Below, in pieces: positions 1-9,700 of a stretch of DNA of 64,000 nt. Positions within the stretch are counted from its first letter, which is position 1. Every line of letters starts with the position of its first letter. This DNA comes from a bacterium (GTDB taxonomy: Bacteria; Bacillota; Clostridia; Lachnospirales; Lachnospiraceae), in NCBI GenBank assembly GCA_023664305.1, contig JAMPFT010000001.1, positions 270,856 to 334,855 on the forward strand, read 5' to 3'. Position numbers and translations under genes: made by a program. The notes beneath the pieces were generated by a model. It saw only the letters and a list, made by a program, of their open reading frames with translations, ran no database searches and was not told the DNA's origin.

Positions 1-2396
1 AAGTTTCCTGCCCGGCAGACATAATCCACCTGTCCCGGAGTCGTCAGTCCTTCATTCTTTTTCTCAGGGGTCGGGACATACGCCTCCCTCTTTACCTCGC
101 AGGTATAGAGCCTGCTCTTCAGGTCAGCAACCGGCTGCTCAAGCTTCGTAAGCTGAGCGCCGTCTCCCGTAAAGTCGATCATCAGGTTCTCCGGGCGGAA
201 AATCATCCGGCTTAAGGTCTGCAGCTTCTCCACAAGCGCCTTCCCCTCCGCCTCAAAGTTCTTTTCCAGCCCGCTGGTCAGACGGTACTGGCCGACTCCG
301 CTCAGCTCATCCTCCGCCGCGCTTCTGATGCTGCCGTAGGACAGCGCCCGGTTGATCGCGACGACATGGCCTGCCTGCATCATATATTCCTGACCTCTGG
401 AATTATTCTCCGCCAGAACCTCCTTCAGTCTTCCCGTATCGGTCAGATCCGTCCTCAGGATCAGTTCCTCCATCAGCTCCAGCGCCCTGGGCAGATTCTC
501 ATACAGCGCCTTGGTGCTGACCTCCATCGTCAGGGTATAACGGTCGGCGTCCTCCGCGCTGCCGTAGGTATACTGCGACACGGAGATCTCGCCCGTCGCC
601 AGATTGATCTCGTTGCAGAGCTCGCCGTAGGTATAATGCTCCGTGTTCATGTTGCAGTACACATTCTTCAGGATCCCGATATAAGGGAAATACTCCTGAG
701 GAATATCCTTTATCTTGAAGATCAGTCTGAGATACCCGATCCCGTTGGTAAAAACGTCATGATGCAGCGCCGGCGTGTCGCCCAGCGTCTTTTCCAGATT
801 GTAGAGAGGCGCGGTCTCCCGCTTCAGATCTTCTCTTGCCAGCAGCGGAATCTTCGCGATATCCTCCGGCGAATCCTCCTTCTCCCGGAACTCGTTGAGC
901 CTTGCCATCATAACGCGCACTTCTTCCAGCTCTTCGTCGCTCATACCGCTCTTAATCCCGGCAAGCTTCTCCTTTAACGCCTCCTCCTGGGCTTTGGCGA
1001 GACCCTCCTTCGGCAGAAGCACCACGGTTGCCACATGGGTATTCTTCAGCATATACTTGTCAATCAGTTCTTCAAAATACCCCTCCTCCACTTTCTTCCG
1101 CAGAGCCGCATAGGTCTCGTTGGCCTCGATATGGATAAAAGGCTTGTTATCGTCATAAAGCCAGCTGTCCATCATCTGCAGACCGTACATCAGCCCCTTG
1201 GGCGTCGAACCGAAATCCGCCTCCCGGTACTGAAATTCAAAATGATTGATAGCGGAAAGCAGGGCCTTTTTGTCAAAGCCGTTCTTCACGATGCCCTCCA
1301 GCGTCTCCCGGATCACCGCAAGGAACTCCTCCTCCCTTGCCGCCGAGGTTCCCTTTGCCACCACGCCGAACAGCGGCTGCCGCAGGCTCTCGTTGAACGC
1401 AAATACATCCTTGCCGATGCCTTTCTCGATCAGCGCCTGCTTCAGGGGCGCGCCGGGTACGTTGCAAAGCGCGTGATCCAACACCTTTCTTGCCACATAC
1501 ATCTCCCGGTCCAAGGTATCTCCCATGCAGAATGCCCGCGCCAGGTAGGTGTTTTCTTCCGCGTTTTCTCCCTCGCTGACGGGAAACTCCCTCACGCTGC
1601 GGGCAGGCTCCGAAAAGGCCGGCTCCTCCGCGATCTCGGAATCCACCTTCAGATAATCGAAGTGGGAAAGGTATTCCCTGTCGATGTAATCCAGCTTCTC
1701 CGCCATATCCATATCGCCGTAGAGATAGATATAACTGTTGGAAGGATGATAATAGGTTCTGTGGAAGTCCAGAAACTGCTCATAGGTCAGATCCGGGATA
1801 AATTCCGGATCTCCGCCGGACTCCACCGCATAGGTCGTATGAGGATAGAGCGCCGTGGTAATTTCCCGGTACAGAAGATCGTCCGGGGAGGAAAGCGCCC
1901 CCTTCATCTCATTATACACAACGCCGTTGTAAATCAGCTCTCCCGCCTCGTTCAGCTCGTAATGCCAGCCCTCCTGCCGGAAAATAGCTTCGTTCTGATA
2001 GGTGTTGGGATAAAATACCGCGTCCAGATACACATGCATCAGATTCTGGAAATCCTTGTCGTTGCAGCTCGCCACCGGATAGACGGTCTTGTCCGGATAA
2101 GTCATGGCGTTCAGAAAGGTATTCAGGGAACCCTTCACCAGCTCCACAAAGGGATCCTTCAGAGGGAAATTTTTGGAACCGCAGAGCACGGAGTGCTCTG
2201 TGATATGCGCCACGCCTGTGGAATCCGTAGGCGTTGTGCGGAAGCCTATGGAAAACACCTTGTTATCGTCGTCATTAGAGATTAAAGCCACCCTGGCTCC
2301 GGTCTTTTTGTGTCTGCAAAGATACGCAATACTGTCGATATCCTTGATTTTTCTCCTTTCAAGTACCTCATAGGTCGTTAAATCTTCCACTCTCAT
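1..2396 (-). CDS. M16C (PreP-type) zinc metalloprotease, 3' end outside window
   Basis: N-terminal 798 residues of a presequence-protease-like M16C peptidase, a family that degrades small peptides inside a closing two-half chamber. The inverted zinc motif HxxEH is at residues 64-68 (HITEH), and the downstream NEMKGA segment supplies the likely third zinc ligand. The frame stays open to base 1, so the C-terminal part lies outside the window. The ATG is preceded by AAAAGGAG at good spacing. No signal peptide is visible, so it is probably cytosolic. The family call is firm; the natural substrate is unknown. Confidence 0.93.
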   Translation of the reverse strand, partial: MRVEDLTTYEVLERRKIKDIDSIAYLCRHKKTGARVALISNDDDNKVFSIGFRTTPTDSTGVAHITEHSVLCGSKNFPLKDPFVELVKGSLNTFLNAMTYPDKTVYPVASCNDKDFQNLMHVYLDAVFYPNTYQNEAIFRQEGWHYELNEAGELIYNGVVYNEMKGALSSPDDLLYREITTALYPHTTYAVESGGDPEFIPDLTYEQFLDFHRTYYHPSNSYIYLYGDMDMAEKLDYIDREYLSHFDYLKVDSEIAEEPAFSEPARSVREFPVSEGENAEENTYLARAFCMGDTLDREMYVARKVLDHALCNVPGAPLKQALIEKGIGKDVFAFNESLRQPLFGVVAKGTSAAREEEFLAVIRETLEGIVKNGFDKKALLSAINHFEFQYREADFGSTPKGLMYGLQMMDSWLYDDNKPFIHIEANETYAALRKKVEEGYFEELIDKYMLKNTHVATVVLLPKEGLAKAQEEALKEKLAGIKSGMSDEELEEVRVMMARLNEFREKEDSPEDIAKIPLLAREDLKRETAPLYNLEKTLGDTPALHHDVFTNGIGYLRLIFKIKDIPQEYFPYIGILKNVYCNMNTEHYTYGELCNEINLATGEISVSQYTYGSAEDADRYTLTMEVSTKALYENLPRALELMEELILRTDLTDTGRLKEVLAENNSRGQEYMMQAGHVVAINRALSYGSIRSAAEDELSGVGQYRLTSGLEKNFEAEGKALVEKLQTLSRMIFRPENLMIDFTGDGAQLTKLEQPVADLKSRLYTCEVKREAYVPTPEKKNEGLTTPGQVDYVCRAGN

Positions 2397-2545
2397 GTGT
2401 TGTCTCCTTTTCTTTTTATGCTATTTTTACACAGCCGCAAACTCCCTGCTCCAAACCCCTGAGCCTGACTGTGAAAATTTCCGCTTTCTGTCCGCGCTCC
2501 GCTCACTTTGCGGACCATTCCGATCCCTGCTTCCCGCCCCAATCC

Positions 2546-2643
2546 GGAAGAATGCGAAACATTCTTCCAGGCGAGTGAAACTCGCCTTGTGAACAAAGTT
2601 CGCCTTGTGAACAAAATTCGCCTTGCGAACAAAGTTCGCCTTG
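2546..2643. repeat. Hairpins plus 18-bp tandem palindromic repeats
   Basis: Two perfect hairpins stand side by side: GGAAGAATG/CATTCTTCC (2546-2568) and AGGCGAG/CTCGCCT (2569-2587). They run into three full copies and one partial copy of an 18-bp unit, CGCCTTGTGAACAAAGTT (2583-2643). Each unit contains its own small inverted repeat (GCGAAC/GTTCGC type). The array ends at the stop codon of the 139-residue gene and lies upstream of the M16C gene. It has no T-run, so it is not a classic terminator. Function unknown; it may be a REP-like element or an mRNA-stabilising structure. Confidence 0.75.
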
Positions 2644-3063
2644 TTATAATCCCGTCAGCGCCAGCTTGCTCACCGAGAGCTCCTGCACCACCAGCCCGCA
2701 GGCCTCCTTCTCTTCCCTCGTCATCCCCGCCAGCTTCGCCACGTCGAAAACCCTCGTCACATACTCCTTCCGGGACTTCCCAAACAGGCTCCTCTTCTCC
2801 TCGATGACGTTTACCCGCACCCTCGCTTTCATCTGGGTATAAATCTTTACGCAAAAGCTCTTCGGATCCAGATAATACAGGTGGGTCTCCAAAGTGTCCT
2901 CCGGGTCCGCCTCCGGCAGGATATATTTCTGCACCAGCATCCGAAACTTAAACAGGATGTCGTCCTCCTCCAGAAGCTCCGCAAAGGTATACTTGCAGCC
3001 CACATAAAGGCGGCCCGTATCCTGCATACTGTATTTAAAATCCTCGTAAGACGTGTGTTTCAT
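2644..3063 (-). CDS. Hypothetical protein, 139 aa
   Basis: I do not recognise the family. The protein is soluble, charged and mixed alpha/beta in character, with an acidic stretch around residues 30-55 and a basic middle. No signal peptide, membrane segment or metal motif is visible. The ATG follows GGAGG at 8-nt spacing, and codon use matches neighbouring real genes, so I take it as a genuine gene. It sits just upstream of the M16C gene, separated by the 18-bp repeat array. Confidence 0.7.
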   Translation of the reverse strand: MKHTSYEDFKYSMQDTGRLYVGCKYTFAELLEEDDILFKFRMLVQKYILPEADPEDTLETHLYYLDPKSFCVKIYTQMKARVRVNVIEEKRSLFGKSRKEYVTRVFDVAKLAGMTREEKEACGLVVQELSVSKLALTGL

Positions 3064-3134
3064 CCGGACACCCTCCGCCCGCCTCTGCGGATATCCTTTC
3101 GTTTTCTTCTCAAAATCAACCGGATAACTGTGGC

Positions 3135-3596
3135 TTATACCTTCCGAATCGGAAAAAACAGATAATTCTTCCCTGTCTGCGGGCAGGTAAAATCGTGAAC
3201 CGCGCCCGCCAGAGAAAGATTGTTATCCTTCAGATAAGCCAGCGCTTTCGAGAACGTATCGCCGTCTTCGCATTCCACATAAATATATTCATAGCCGGGA
3301 ATCCTCCACTTTACCCACCCGTCGGGAGCTTCCGCATCATCCTCGCATTCCGCTCCCGCGAGATAGAGGCCTCTGGAAAAATCTTCCCACGGACGGAAGG
3401 AACGGGAAAAATCGGACATAGCTCCCCATATTCCGCCTATATTACCGTTTTCATCCTTTTTTGCCAGATGCCGGATTTCTTCAAAATGAGTATTTGCGTC
3501 CTCCCACAGCTTTTGAATAAAACCCTCTCCGTCTGATGTGGATCCCTCCTTGCCGATTACCGTAAAAGAATCCTTCACACACTTTTCAATTATCAC
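3135..3596 (-). CDS. GyrI-like small-molecule-binding domain protein
   Basis: A stand-alone 153-residue GyrI-like (AraC effector-binding fold) protein. Family hallmarks are FTVIGKEG near the N-terminus, the segment LAKKDENGNIGGIWGAMSDF, and PDGWVKWRIPGYEYIYV later. Such proteins bind hydrophobic cationic or other small ligands, and some hydrolyse reactive compounds. I chose the GTG at 3596 because AAGGAGGT lies 6 nt upstream; a longer ATG reading is possible but has no such site. No DNA-binding domain is attached. The true ligand cannot be read from sequence. Confidence 0.82.
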   Translation of the reverse strand: MIIEKCVKDSFTVIGKEGSTSDGEGFIQKLWEDANTHFEEIRHLAKKDENGNIGGIWGAMSDFSRSFRPWEDFSRGLYLAGAECEDDAEAPDGWVKWRIPGYEYIYVECEDGDTFSKALAYLKDNNLSLAGAVHDFTCPQTGKNYLFFPIRKV

Positions 3597-3612
3597 AGCC
3601 GCACCTCCTTGA

Positions 3613-4728
3613 TCACAAATCAATTTTTCGATATTTTCTTAACAGATACAAAGCTTTTTCAATATCCTCGCTGTCAGGATTCACGACTTCCGCCCGGTTT
3701 GACAGTCCGCAAATCCGTCTGGCTTCGCCGCCAAAAAAGACTCTTCGGTTACTGGGACATTTACACAGTCTTTCGGGAAACTGATTCTTAAACCATTCGA
3801 ACAAATCGCCGTTTTCTTCCTGCAAAACCTTTGCAAACTCATTGATATTTTCAAAATGATTAAAATAAATACACAACATAAAAGATTCATTATCCGCATA
3901 AAAGCCGCATATGTTCTTCCCCTTATAGACATATTCGACCTTCCACCTGAAATCCGATACGATTCCTCTCAGCGGCTTTATCTTTGCCTTTATTTTCATT
4001 CCCGCCAGATTATCCTCTAATTCTTTTACGGCTTCAGAACTCCTGGCAGGCAGTGTTTTGCATATATCGTCTACCGTCGGGATCGGCGCATAAGCATTTT
4101 TAAAATCGAGACGTACAAAGTTCATCCACTTATATTTGCTGTCAGGCGCACTACATAAATATGCAATTCCCTCCATCATCCGCCTGTCTTCTCTGTGAAC
4201 AATACGGACGGTATCGCCGTCTTCCCAGACCTGAATACCCAGCTCTGACAAGACCTCATATCTTTCCGCATTGTATTTTGCTTCGTGGAAGCGATCCATC
4301 TGATTCCTGATCTCGGAATAATCTTCCTTTTTCAGTATCATCTCTCCCGACCGCTCATCGAGTCCCCTGCTTCTCAGGCCGATCTGATAAAGATAAACGG
4401 CATAAAACTGTATCGCCTGTTGAAAGGTATTTCTCAATGTGCTTTCTTTCGGATCATTTTCATGCTCCTTTTCTTTCTGCTTTTGTACTTCCTGTTCTTT
4501 CCGCTTTATGATATATTCTTCATAAGGCCTGGGGAACACCCTGTACTTTTCCGGTTCCCGATACATTTCACGGTAAAGCGAGACCATGAACCGATAAAAT
4601 TGCCGTTGTCCTTCTTCCGTTTGCGGCATTGCTGTTTCAAAGGGTGCAATCATATCCAGACAATGTCTGACTGAACGCTGCGCGCAGGTTTCCGCGTTCC
4701 TGTTTTCCCTCGGCTTTCCGTCCGCCAT
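3613..4728 (-). CDS. Hypothetical protein, about 371 aa
   Basis: I do not recognise the family. The N-terminal half is helical and charged, with a Lys/Glu-rich stretch near residues 75-95. The C-terminal half carries several aromatic-rich segments (FRWKVEYVYKG, FVRLDF). A small Cys cluster lies near the end (CKCPSNRR, then RRICGL), suggesting a possible metal site. I chose the ATG at 4728 because GAGGG lies 8 nt upstream; a GTG start 42 nt further up is possible. It is somewhat AT-richer than neighbouring housekeeping genes and ends 16 bp before the GyrI-like gene, so the two may be co-transcribed. Confidence 0.7.
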   Translation of the reverse strand: MADGKPRENRNAETCAQRSVRHCLDMIAPFETAMPQTEEGQRQFYRFMVSLYREMYREPEKYRVFPRPYEEYIIKRKEQEVQKQKEKEHENDPKESTLRNTFQQAIQFYAVYLYQIGLRSRGLDERSGEMILKKEDYSEIRNQMDRFHEAKYNAERYEVLSELGIQVWEDGDTVRIVHREDRRMMEGIAYLCSAPDSKYKWMNFVRLDFKNAYAPIPTVDDICKTLPARSSEAVKELEDNLAGMKIKAKIKPLRGIVSDFRWKVEYVYKGKNICGFYADNESFMLCIYFNHFENINEFAKVLQEENGDLFEWFKNQFPERLCKCPSNRRVFFGGEARRICGLSNRAEVVNPDSEDIEKALYLLRKYRKIDL

Positions 4729-4797
4729 TCTTTTTTCCCTCACTCTCCCGCCTGCAAATTCCTTCCGCACAAAAGCTGCGCTTCCCCGCCTGAAAGC

Positions 4798-5541
4798 TCA
4801 CCCCATCTCTATATCCCCGATTTTATAGCCGCTCATCCGACAGGCGTCCCGGATACTTTTTAAGGACAGGCCGGTCTCGGCCGCCAGCTCCTCAGGCGTC
4901 ACCTTACGGTGCAGCTCCTCCGCCAGCTTTCTCGCCTTGTCCGCCACAAGATTCACCCTGCCCTCGATCCTTTCATCCAGCTTTCTGTTTGCGTCGCTTT
5001 CCCGGATATACTCCTCCATGGCGTCCATCATCAGCTTTCCCAGCATTCCCCTGGCCTCCGCCGGACTTTCCAGACTGCCCAGCATACCGACTCCCACGGA
5101 AAGAGCCACATTTCCCTCGCCGATCAAATCCTCCAGCAAAACGCCCTGTCCCGTATAAAGCTTCGCCACATCCGCCACATCCCGCAGATAGTGGCTGATC
5201 AGCTTCTCCTTTGCGTCCCCTTCTCCCGCCATGGCGGAAATGGTGAACGCCTGCACCTCTCCCTCGCTGTATTTCGGGAGACGCTCCAGCTCATCCAGAT
5301 AATCCTGCAGATAGCTTCGCTCCCCGTCCGTCAGGTACTCGTCCGGATCCGCCGGGCTTCCGATTCCGACCCTGTGCTTCACCAGATAGTCGAAGACGAG
5401 CTGCATCTGCTCCTCGCTGAAATTCTGGTCACGGAATGCCTCCCTGACCTGCTTTTCACTGACGCAGTTCCCCTGTTCCTTTGCCGTTTTCCGAATCTGT
5501 TCCAGCGTTTCGGCAAACAAAATCTCCTTACTCTCGCTCAT
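4798..5541 (-). CDS. Sigma-70-like protein without region 4
   Basis: 247 residues. The N-terminus resembles sigma region 1.1 (helical, with QVREAF and VFDYLVKH). The middle resembles region 2 (SHYLRDVADVAKLYTGQG, then LLEDLIGEGNVALSVGV). The end resembles region 3 (ARKLAEELHRKVTPEELAAETG). The chain stops there, so the region 4 helix-turn-helix that reads -35 boxes is missing. It could be a truncated sigma, an RNA polymerase-binding regulator, or a sigma partnering with another protein. GAGGGG precedes the ATG. Confidence 0.75.
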   Translation of the reverse strand: MSESKEILFAETLEQIRKTAKEQGNCVSEKQVREAFRDQNFSEEQMQLVFDYLVKHRVGIGSPADPDEYLTDGERSYLQDYLDELERLPKYSEGEVQAFTISAMAGEGDAKEKLISHYLRDVADVAKLYTGQGVLLEDLIGEGNVALSVGVGMLGSLESPAEARGMLGKLMMDAMEEYIRESDANRKLDERIEGRVNLVADKARKLAEELHRKVTPEELAAETGLSLKSIRDACRMSGYKIGDIEMG

Positions 5542-5631
5542 AAAAATCCCCTCACGTCCAAATCTTTTCGTCCCGCCATCCTCCGCGAGGCAAAAATCCC
5601 CGGCTGAACCCCGGCTCCGTCTTATCCGCCG

Positions 5632-6504
5632 TCAGCTTCTGTGCTCGTGGGTGAACAGATGATACTGGCAGTACTCGTAATTCCCCTTGCATTTGGAGCA
5701 GAACCGAAATTCCAGCGTGGGATCGTCTTCCTCCGTCCGGCCGCAGATCGCGCACTTATGGGTCGTAACCTTCATATTCCGCTTAATGTCATGCTTAAAC
5801 TCCGCACGGCGCTTCACCTGTTTCGGATTCAGGTGCATGCGGTTTTTGGAGCGAAGCACAAAGATCAGGAAATTGATCAGCGACGCCGCCACCGCCATCA
5901 TGCTGAACCAGCTTCCCGTGAAGAAATAGCTGATCATCTGAAGTGCCAGCACCGCGCCGTAGATAATTCCCAGTATTTTTACTTTTACGGGAATCACAAA
6001 CATCAGCAGAACCTCGGCATTGGGGAAGGTCGCCGCATATGCCAGAAAAATGGACATATTGATGTAAAAGGTGCTGTACTCCAGGGCTCCCACCTCACAG
6101 ATCGCGCCCACCAGCGCAAAGTTACCGCCGTACAGAACCAAAAGCACGCCGGCACACAGAAAGCTCCCCGCCACGGTCAGTAAGATACCCGTAAAGATAT
6201 AGACGTTATATTTCCAGGTTCCCCAGACCCTCTCCAGACTTGTCCCCAGGCTGAAGTAAAACATCAGCATGATCAGCACAAAAAACAGATCCGAAAGATT
6301 CGTGGCCGAAGAGGGCGGCGCCAGAACCCATGTCAGCACTCTCCAGATCTGGCCGTGAAGAATCGCGTAGGGATTCAGCGTCAGATAGTTCATAAATCTC
6401 GGAACCGTCCACTCCAAAATATACCCGACAACATAACCCAACAGCAGCACGACAGTCAGATTTGGAATTGCGTATTTCCCAAACTTCCGTTCCCATTTAC
6501 TCAT
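5632..6504 (-). CDS. Rhomboid-like membrane protein with C-terminal zinc ribbon
   Basis: About 290 residues with five to six predicted membrane spans. The early loop ILHGQIWRVLTWVLAP matches the rhomboid pattern before the second helix. I see no GxSG serine motif in the expected helix, so the serine protease dyad is probably absent, as in iRhom/derlin-type pseudoproteases. After the last span comes a basic stretch and a short zinc ribbon (CAICG, then CSKC and a terminal Cys/His-rich end). The start MSKWERK was chosen over an upstream ATG because AAAGGAAG precedes it and the upstream residues look non-coding. Confidence 0.72.
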   Translation of the reverse strand: MSKWERKFGKYAIPNLTVVLLLGYVVGYILEWTVPRFMNYLTLNPYAILHGQIWRVLTWVLAPPSSATNLSDLFFVLIMLMFYFSLGTSLERVWGTWKYNVYIFTGILLTVAGSFLCAGVLLVLYGGNFALVGAICEVGALEYSTFYINMSIFLAYAATFPNAEVLLMFVIPVKVKILGIIYGAVLALQMISYFFTGSWFSMMAVAASLINFLIFVLRSKNRMHLNPKQVKRRAEFKHDIKRNMKVTTHKCAICGRTEEDDPTLEFRFCSKCKGNYEYCQYHLFTHEHRS

Positions 6505-6595
6505 ATCGTCTGTCTTCCTTTCATCCGCGGCGGCATGTCCGTTCTCACGGCATATCCCGCCACAGGTTGTCATTTTCCCAAAAACATCCGAATAC

Positions 6596-6624
6596 ATTTT
6601 ATCATTCCCCGCCCAAGAAGTAAA
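6596..6624 (-). promoter_or_regulatory. Probable sigma-A promoter for the rhomboid-like gene
   Basis: On the minus strand TTTACT and TAAAAT are separated by 17 bp, about 90 bp before the start codon at 6504. It is divergent from the promoter at 6687-6715. Confidence 0.6.
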
Positions 6625-6686
6625 CCAACCAATTTCATTTTATAGAAATATCAGTTTTTTCATAAATTTTTCATGGCTTTTGTTCG

Positions 6687-6715
6687 TTGCTTTTTTACCG
6701 TAAGTGTCGTATAAT
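6687..6715 (+). promoter_or_regulatory. Sigma-A promoter for the large activase gene
   Basis: TTGCTT, a 17-bp spacer and a perfect TATAAT. An imperfect dyad (TAGTT-N5-AACTA) follows directly, where a repressor could bind near the transcription start. The leader to the ATG is about 65 nt. Confidence 0.75.
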
Positions 6716-6785
6716 ACCTTAGTTAGTCGAACTACGTCGAAAACTTTTTACGACAAGGATTCATTTTCAGGAAGGATGATCGGCA

Positions 6786-9700
6786 ATGGAAAATCTGAAC
6801 AAGGTTGCGGCTCTCGGCATCGATATCGGTTCCACTACGGTCAAGATCGCAATTCTGGACGAAAATCATCATATTTTGTTCTCCGATTACGAGCGTCATT
6901 ACGCCAATATCCGCGAAACCCTTTCCTCGCTCCTGTCAGGGGCTTACAGAGAGCTGGGAAACCTGACGCTTCATCCCATGATAACCGGCTCCGGGGGCCT
7001 GACTCTCGCCAACCACCTAAGCGTTCCCTTTACGCAGGAGGTAATCGCGGTGGCCTCTTCTCTGCAGGAGCTTGCTCCCAAAACCGATGTAGCCATAGAA
7101 CTGGGCGGTGAAGATGCAAAGATCATCTATTTTGAAGACGGAAACGTGGAACAGCGCATGAACGGTATCTGCGCCGGCGGAACAGGCTCCTTTATCGACC
7201 AGATGGCGTCCCTGATCCAAACCGACGCTTCGGGCTTAAACGAATATGCCAGGGGCTATCAGTCGCTCTATGCCATCGCCGCAAGGTGCGGCGTGTTTGC
7301 AAAAACCGACATTCAGCCCCTGATCAACGAGGGCGCAACGAAGGAGGATCTCGCCGCGTCCATTTTTCAGGCAGTGGTGAACCAGACCATCTCCGGCCTG
7401 GCCTGCGGAAAACCCATCCGCGGACATGTGGCCTTTCTGGGCGGTCCTCTTCATTTTCTCTCGGAGCTTAAGGCCGCTTTTGTGCGCACGCTGAAGCTGG
7501 ATGAGGAGCATGTCATCGAGACGGACAACTCTCACCTTTTCGCCGCCATCGGCGCCGCCCTGAATGCAAAAGAGGAAATTTCCTGCGCCATGGAGGACAT
7601 GGTCGGGAAGCTTTCTTCCGAGATCAGGATGGAATTTGAGGTGGAACGCATGGAGCCGCTTTTTGAGGACAAGGCTGCCTACGACGCTTTCCTGGAACGC
7701 CACGGGGCGCACCGCGTCGGCACGGCCGACCTCGCCTCCTACCGCGGGAACGCGTATCTCGGCATCGACGCCGGTTCCACCACCACGAAGATTGCTCTTG
7801 TGGGAGAGGACGGGTCCCTCCTGTATTCCTTTTACAGCAATAACGACGGCAGCCCGTTAAAGACCGCTATCCGCTCCCTGAAAGAAATCTATGAGTCCAT
7901 CCCCCCCAGGGTGCAGATCGTCCGCGCCTGCTCCACGGGTTACGGCGAAGCGCTGATGAAGGCGGCTTTCCTTTTGGACGACGGCGAGGTGGAAACGGTC
8001 GCGCACTACTATGCCGCCGCTTTCTTCAATCCTGAGGTGGACTGCATTCTGGATATCGGCGGGCAGGATATGAAGTGCATCAAGATCAAAAACGGAACCG
8101 TAGACAGCGTGCAGCTCAACGAGGCATGCTCCTCCGGCTGCGGCTCTTTTATAGAGACCTTTGCCAAATCCTTAAACTACAGTGTGCATGATTTCGCCCA
8201 GACCGCGCTTTTTGCGGAGCATCCCATCGATCTGGGCACCCGCTGTACCGTTTTTATGAACTCAAAGGTAAAGCAGGCGCAGAAGGAGGGTGCCAGCGTC
8301 GCGGACATCTCCGCGGGACTGGCCTATTCCGTGATCAAAAATGCCCTGTTCAAGGTCATCAAGGTCTCCGACGCGTCGGAGCTGGGCAAAAATATCGTGG
8401 TGCAGGGCGGAACCTTTTACAACGACGCGGTGCTGCGTAGCTTTGAGAAGATCGCCGGATGCGAGGCGGTCCGCCCCGACATTGCCGGTATCATGGGAGC
8501 CTTCGGCGCGGCGCTGATCGCCAGAGAGCGCTTCGAGGCGGGAAACACAAGCTCTATGCTTTCCTATGAAAAGCTCTGCGCCCTTCAATATGAGACCAGC
8601 ATGGCGAAGTGCAGGGGCTGCACTAACAGCTGCCGTCTCACGATCAACAAATTCTCCGGAGGACGTCAGTTTATCTCCGGCAACCGCTGCGAGCGGGGCA
8701 TCGGCGGACAGAAAAACGCCAATCATATGCCGAATCTGTTTGAATACAAGCTGCAGAGACTCTTCTCCTACCCCTCTCTGGAGGCCGACCAGGCGCCCAG
8801 AGGCACGGTAGGCATTCCGAGAGTCTTAAACATGTACGAAAATTATCCGTTCTGGCATGTGTTTTTTACCGAGCTGAAGTACCGCGTCGTCCTCTCCCCC
8901 AGCTCCAACCGCCAGATCTACGAGCTGGGAATCGAATCCATTCCCAGCGAATCGGAGTGTTATCCGGCCAAGCTGGCCCACGGCCATGTGACCTGGCTGA
9001 TCCGCCGCGGCGTGGATTTTATCTTCTACCCCGCGCTGTTTTACGAGCGCGATGAGGTTCCGGGGGCAAACAACCACTATAACTGCCCTATTGTAACCTC
9101 CTACTCCGAAAACATCAAAAACAATGTGGAGGAAATTTCCGGCGGCGCTTTCCGGTTCCGCAATCCTTTCCTGTCCTTCCGGGATATCGGCACGGTCACG
9201 GACGCCCTGTTGAAGGAATTTACAGAGCTTCCCGCTGACGAGGTGAAGGCCGCCGTAAAAAAAGCCTGGCAGGAGCTGGACGACGCCCGCCGCGACATCC
9301 AAAAGAAGGGTGAGGAAACGCTTGCCTGGCTGAAGGAAAACGGAAAGCGCGGGATTGTTCTGGCCGGCAGACCCTATCACATCGATCCGGAGATCAACCA
9401 CGGTATTCCTGAGCTGATCACCTCCTTTGACATGGCGGTTCTGACCGAGGATTCCGTGTCTCACTTAGGCTGTCCGGAGAGACCGTTGATCGTCTCCGAC
9501 CAGTGGATGTATCACTCCCGGCTCTACGCCGCCGCAAGCTTTGTCAGGACAACGGACAATCTGGATCTGATCCAGCTCAACTCCTTCGGATGCGGTCTGG
9601 ACGCCGTCACTACGGATCAGGTAAACGATATCCTCTCCGGCTCCGACAAAATATACACCTGTCTCAAGATCGACGAAGTGAATAACCTGGGCGCGGCAAG

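Noticed and set aside
1035-2285. Long plus-strand open frame (416 codons) opposite the M16C gene
   Set aside because: The translation is rich in His, Leu, Arg and Ile with no family features, and the minus strand carries a clear M16C protein with its zinc motif.
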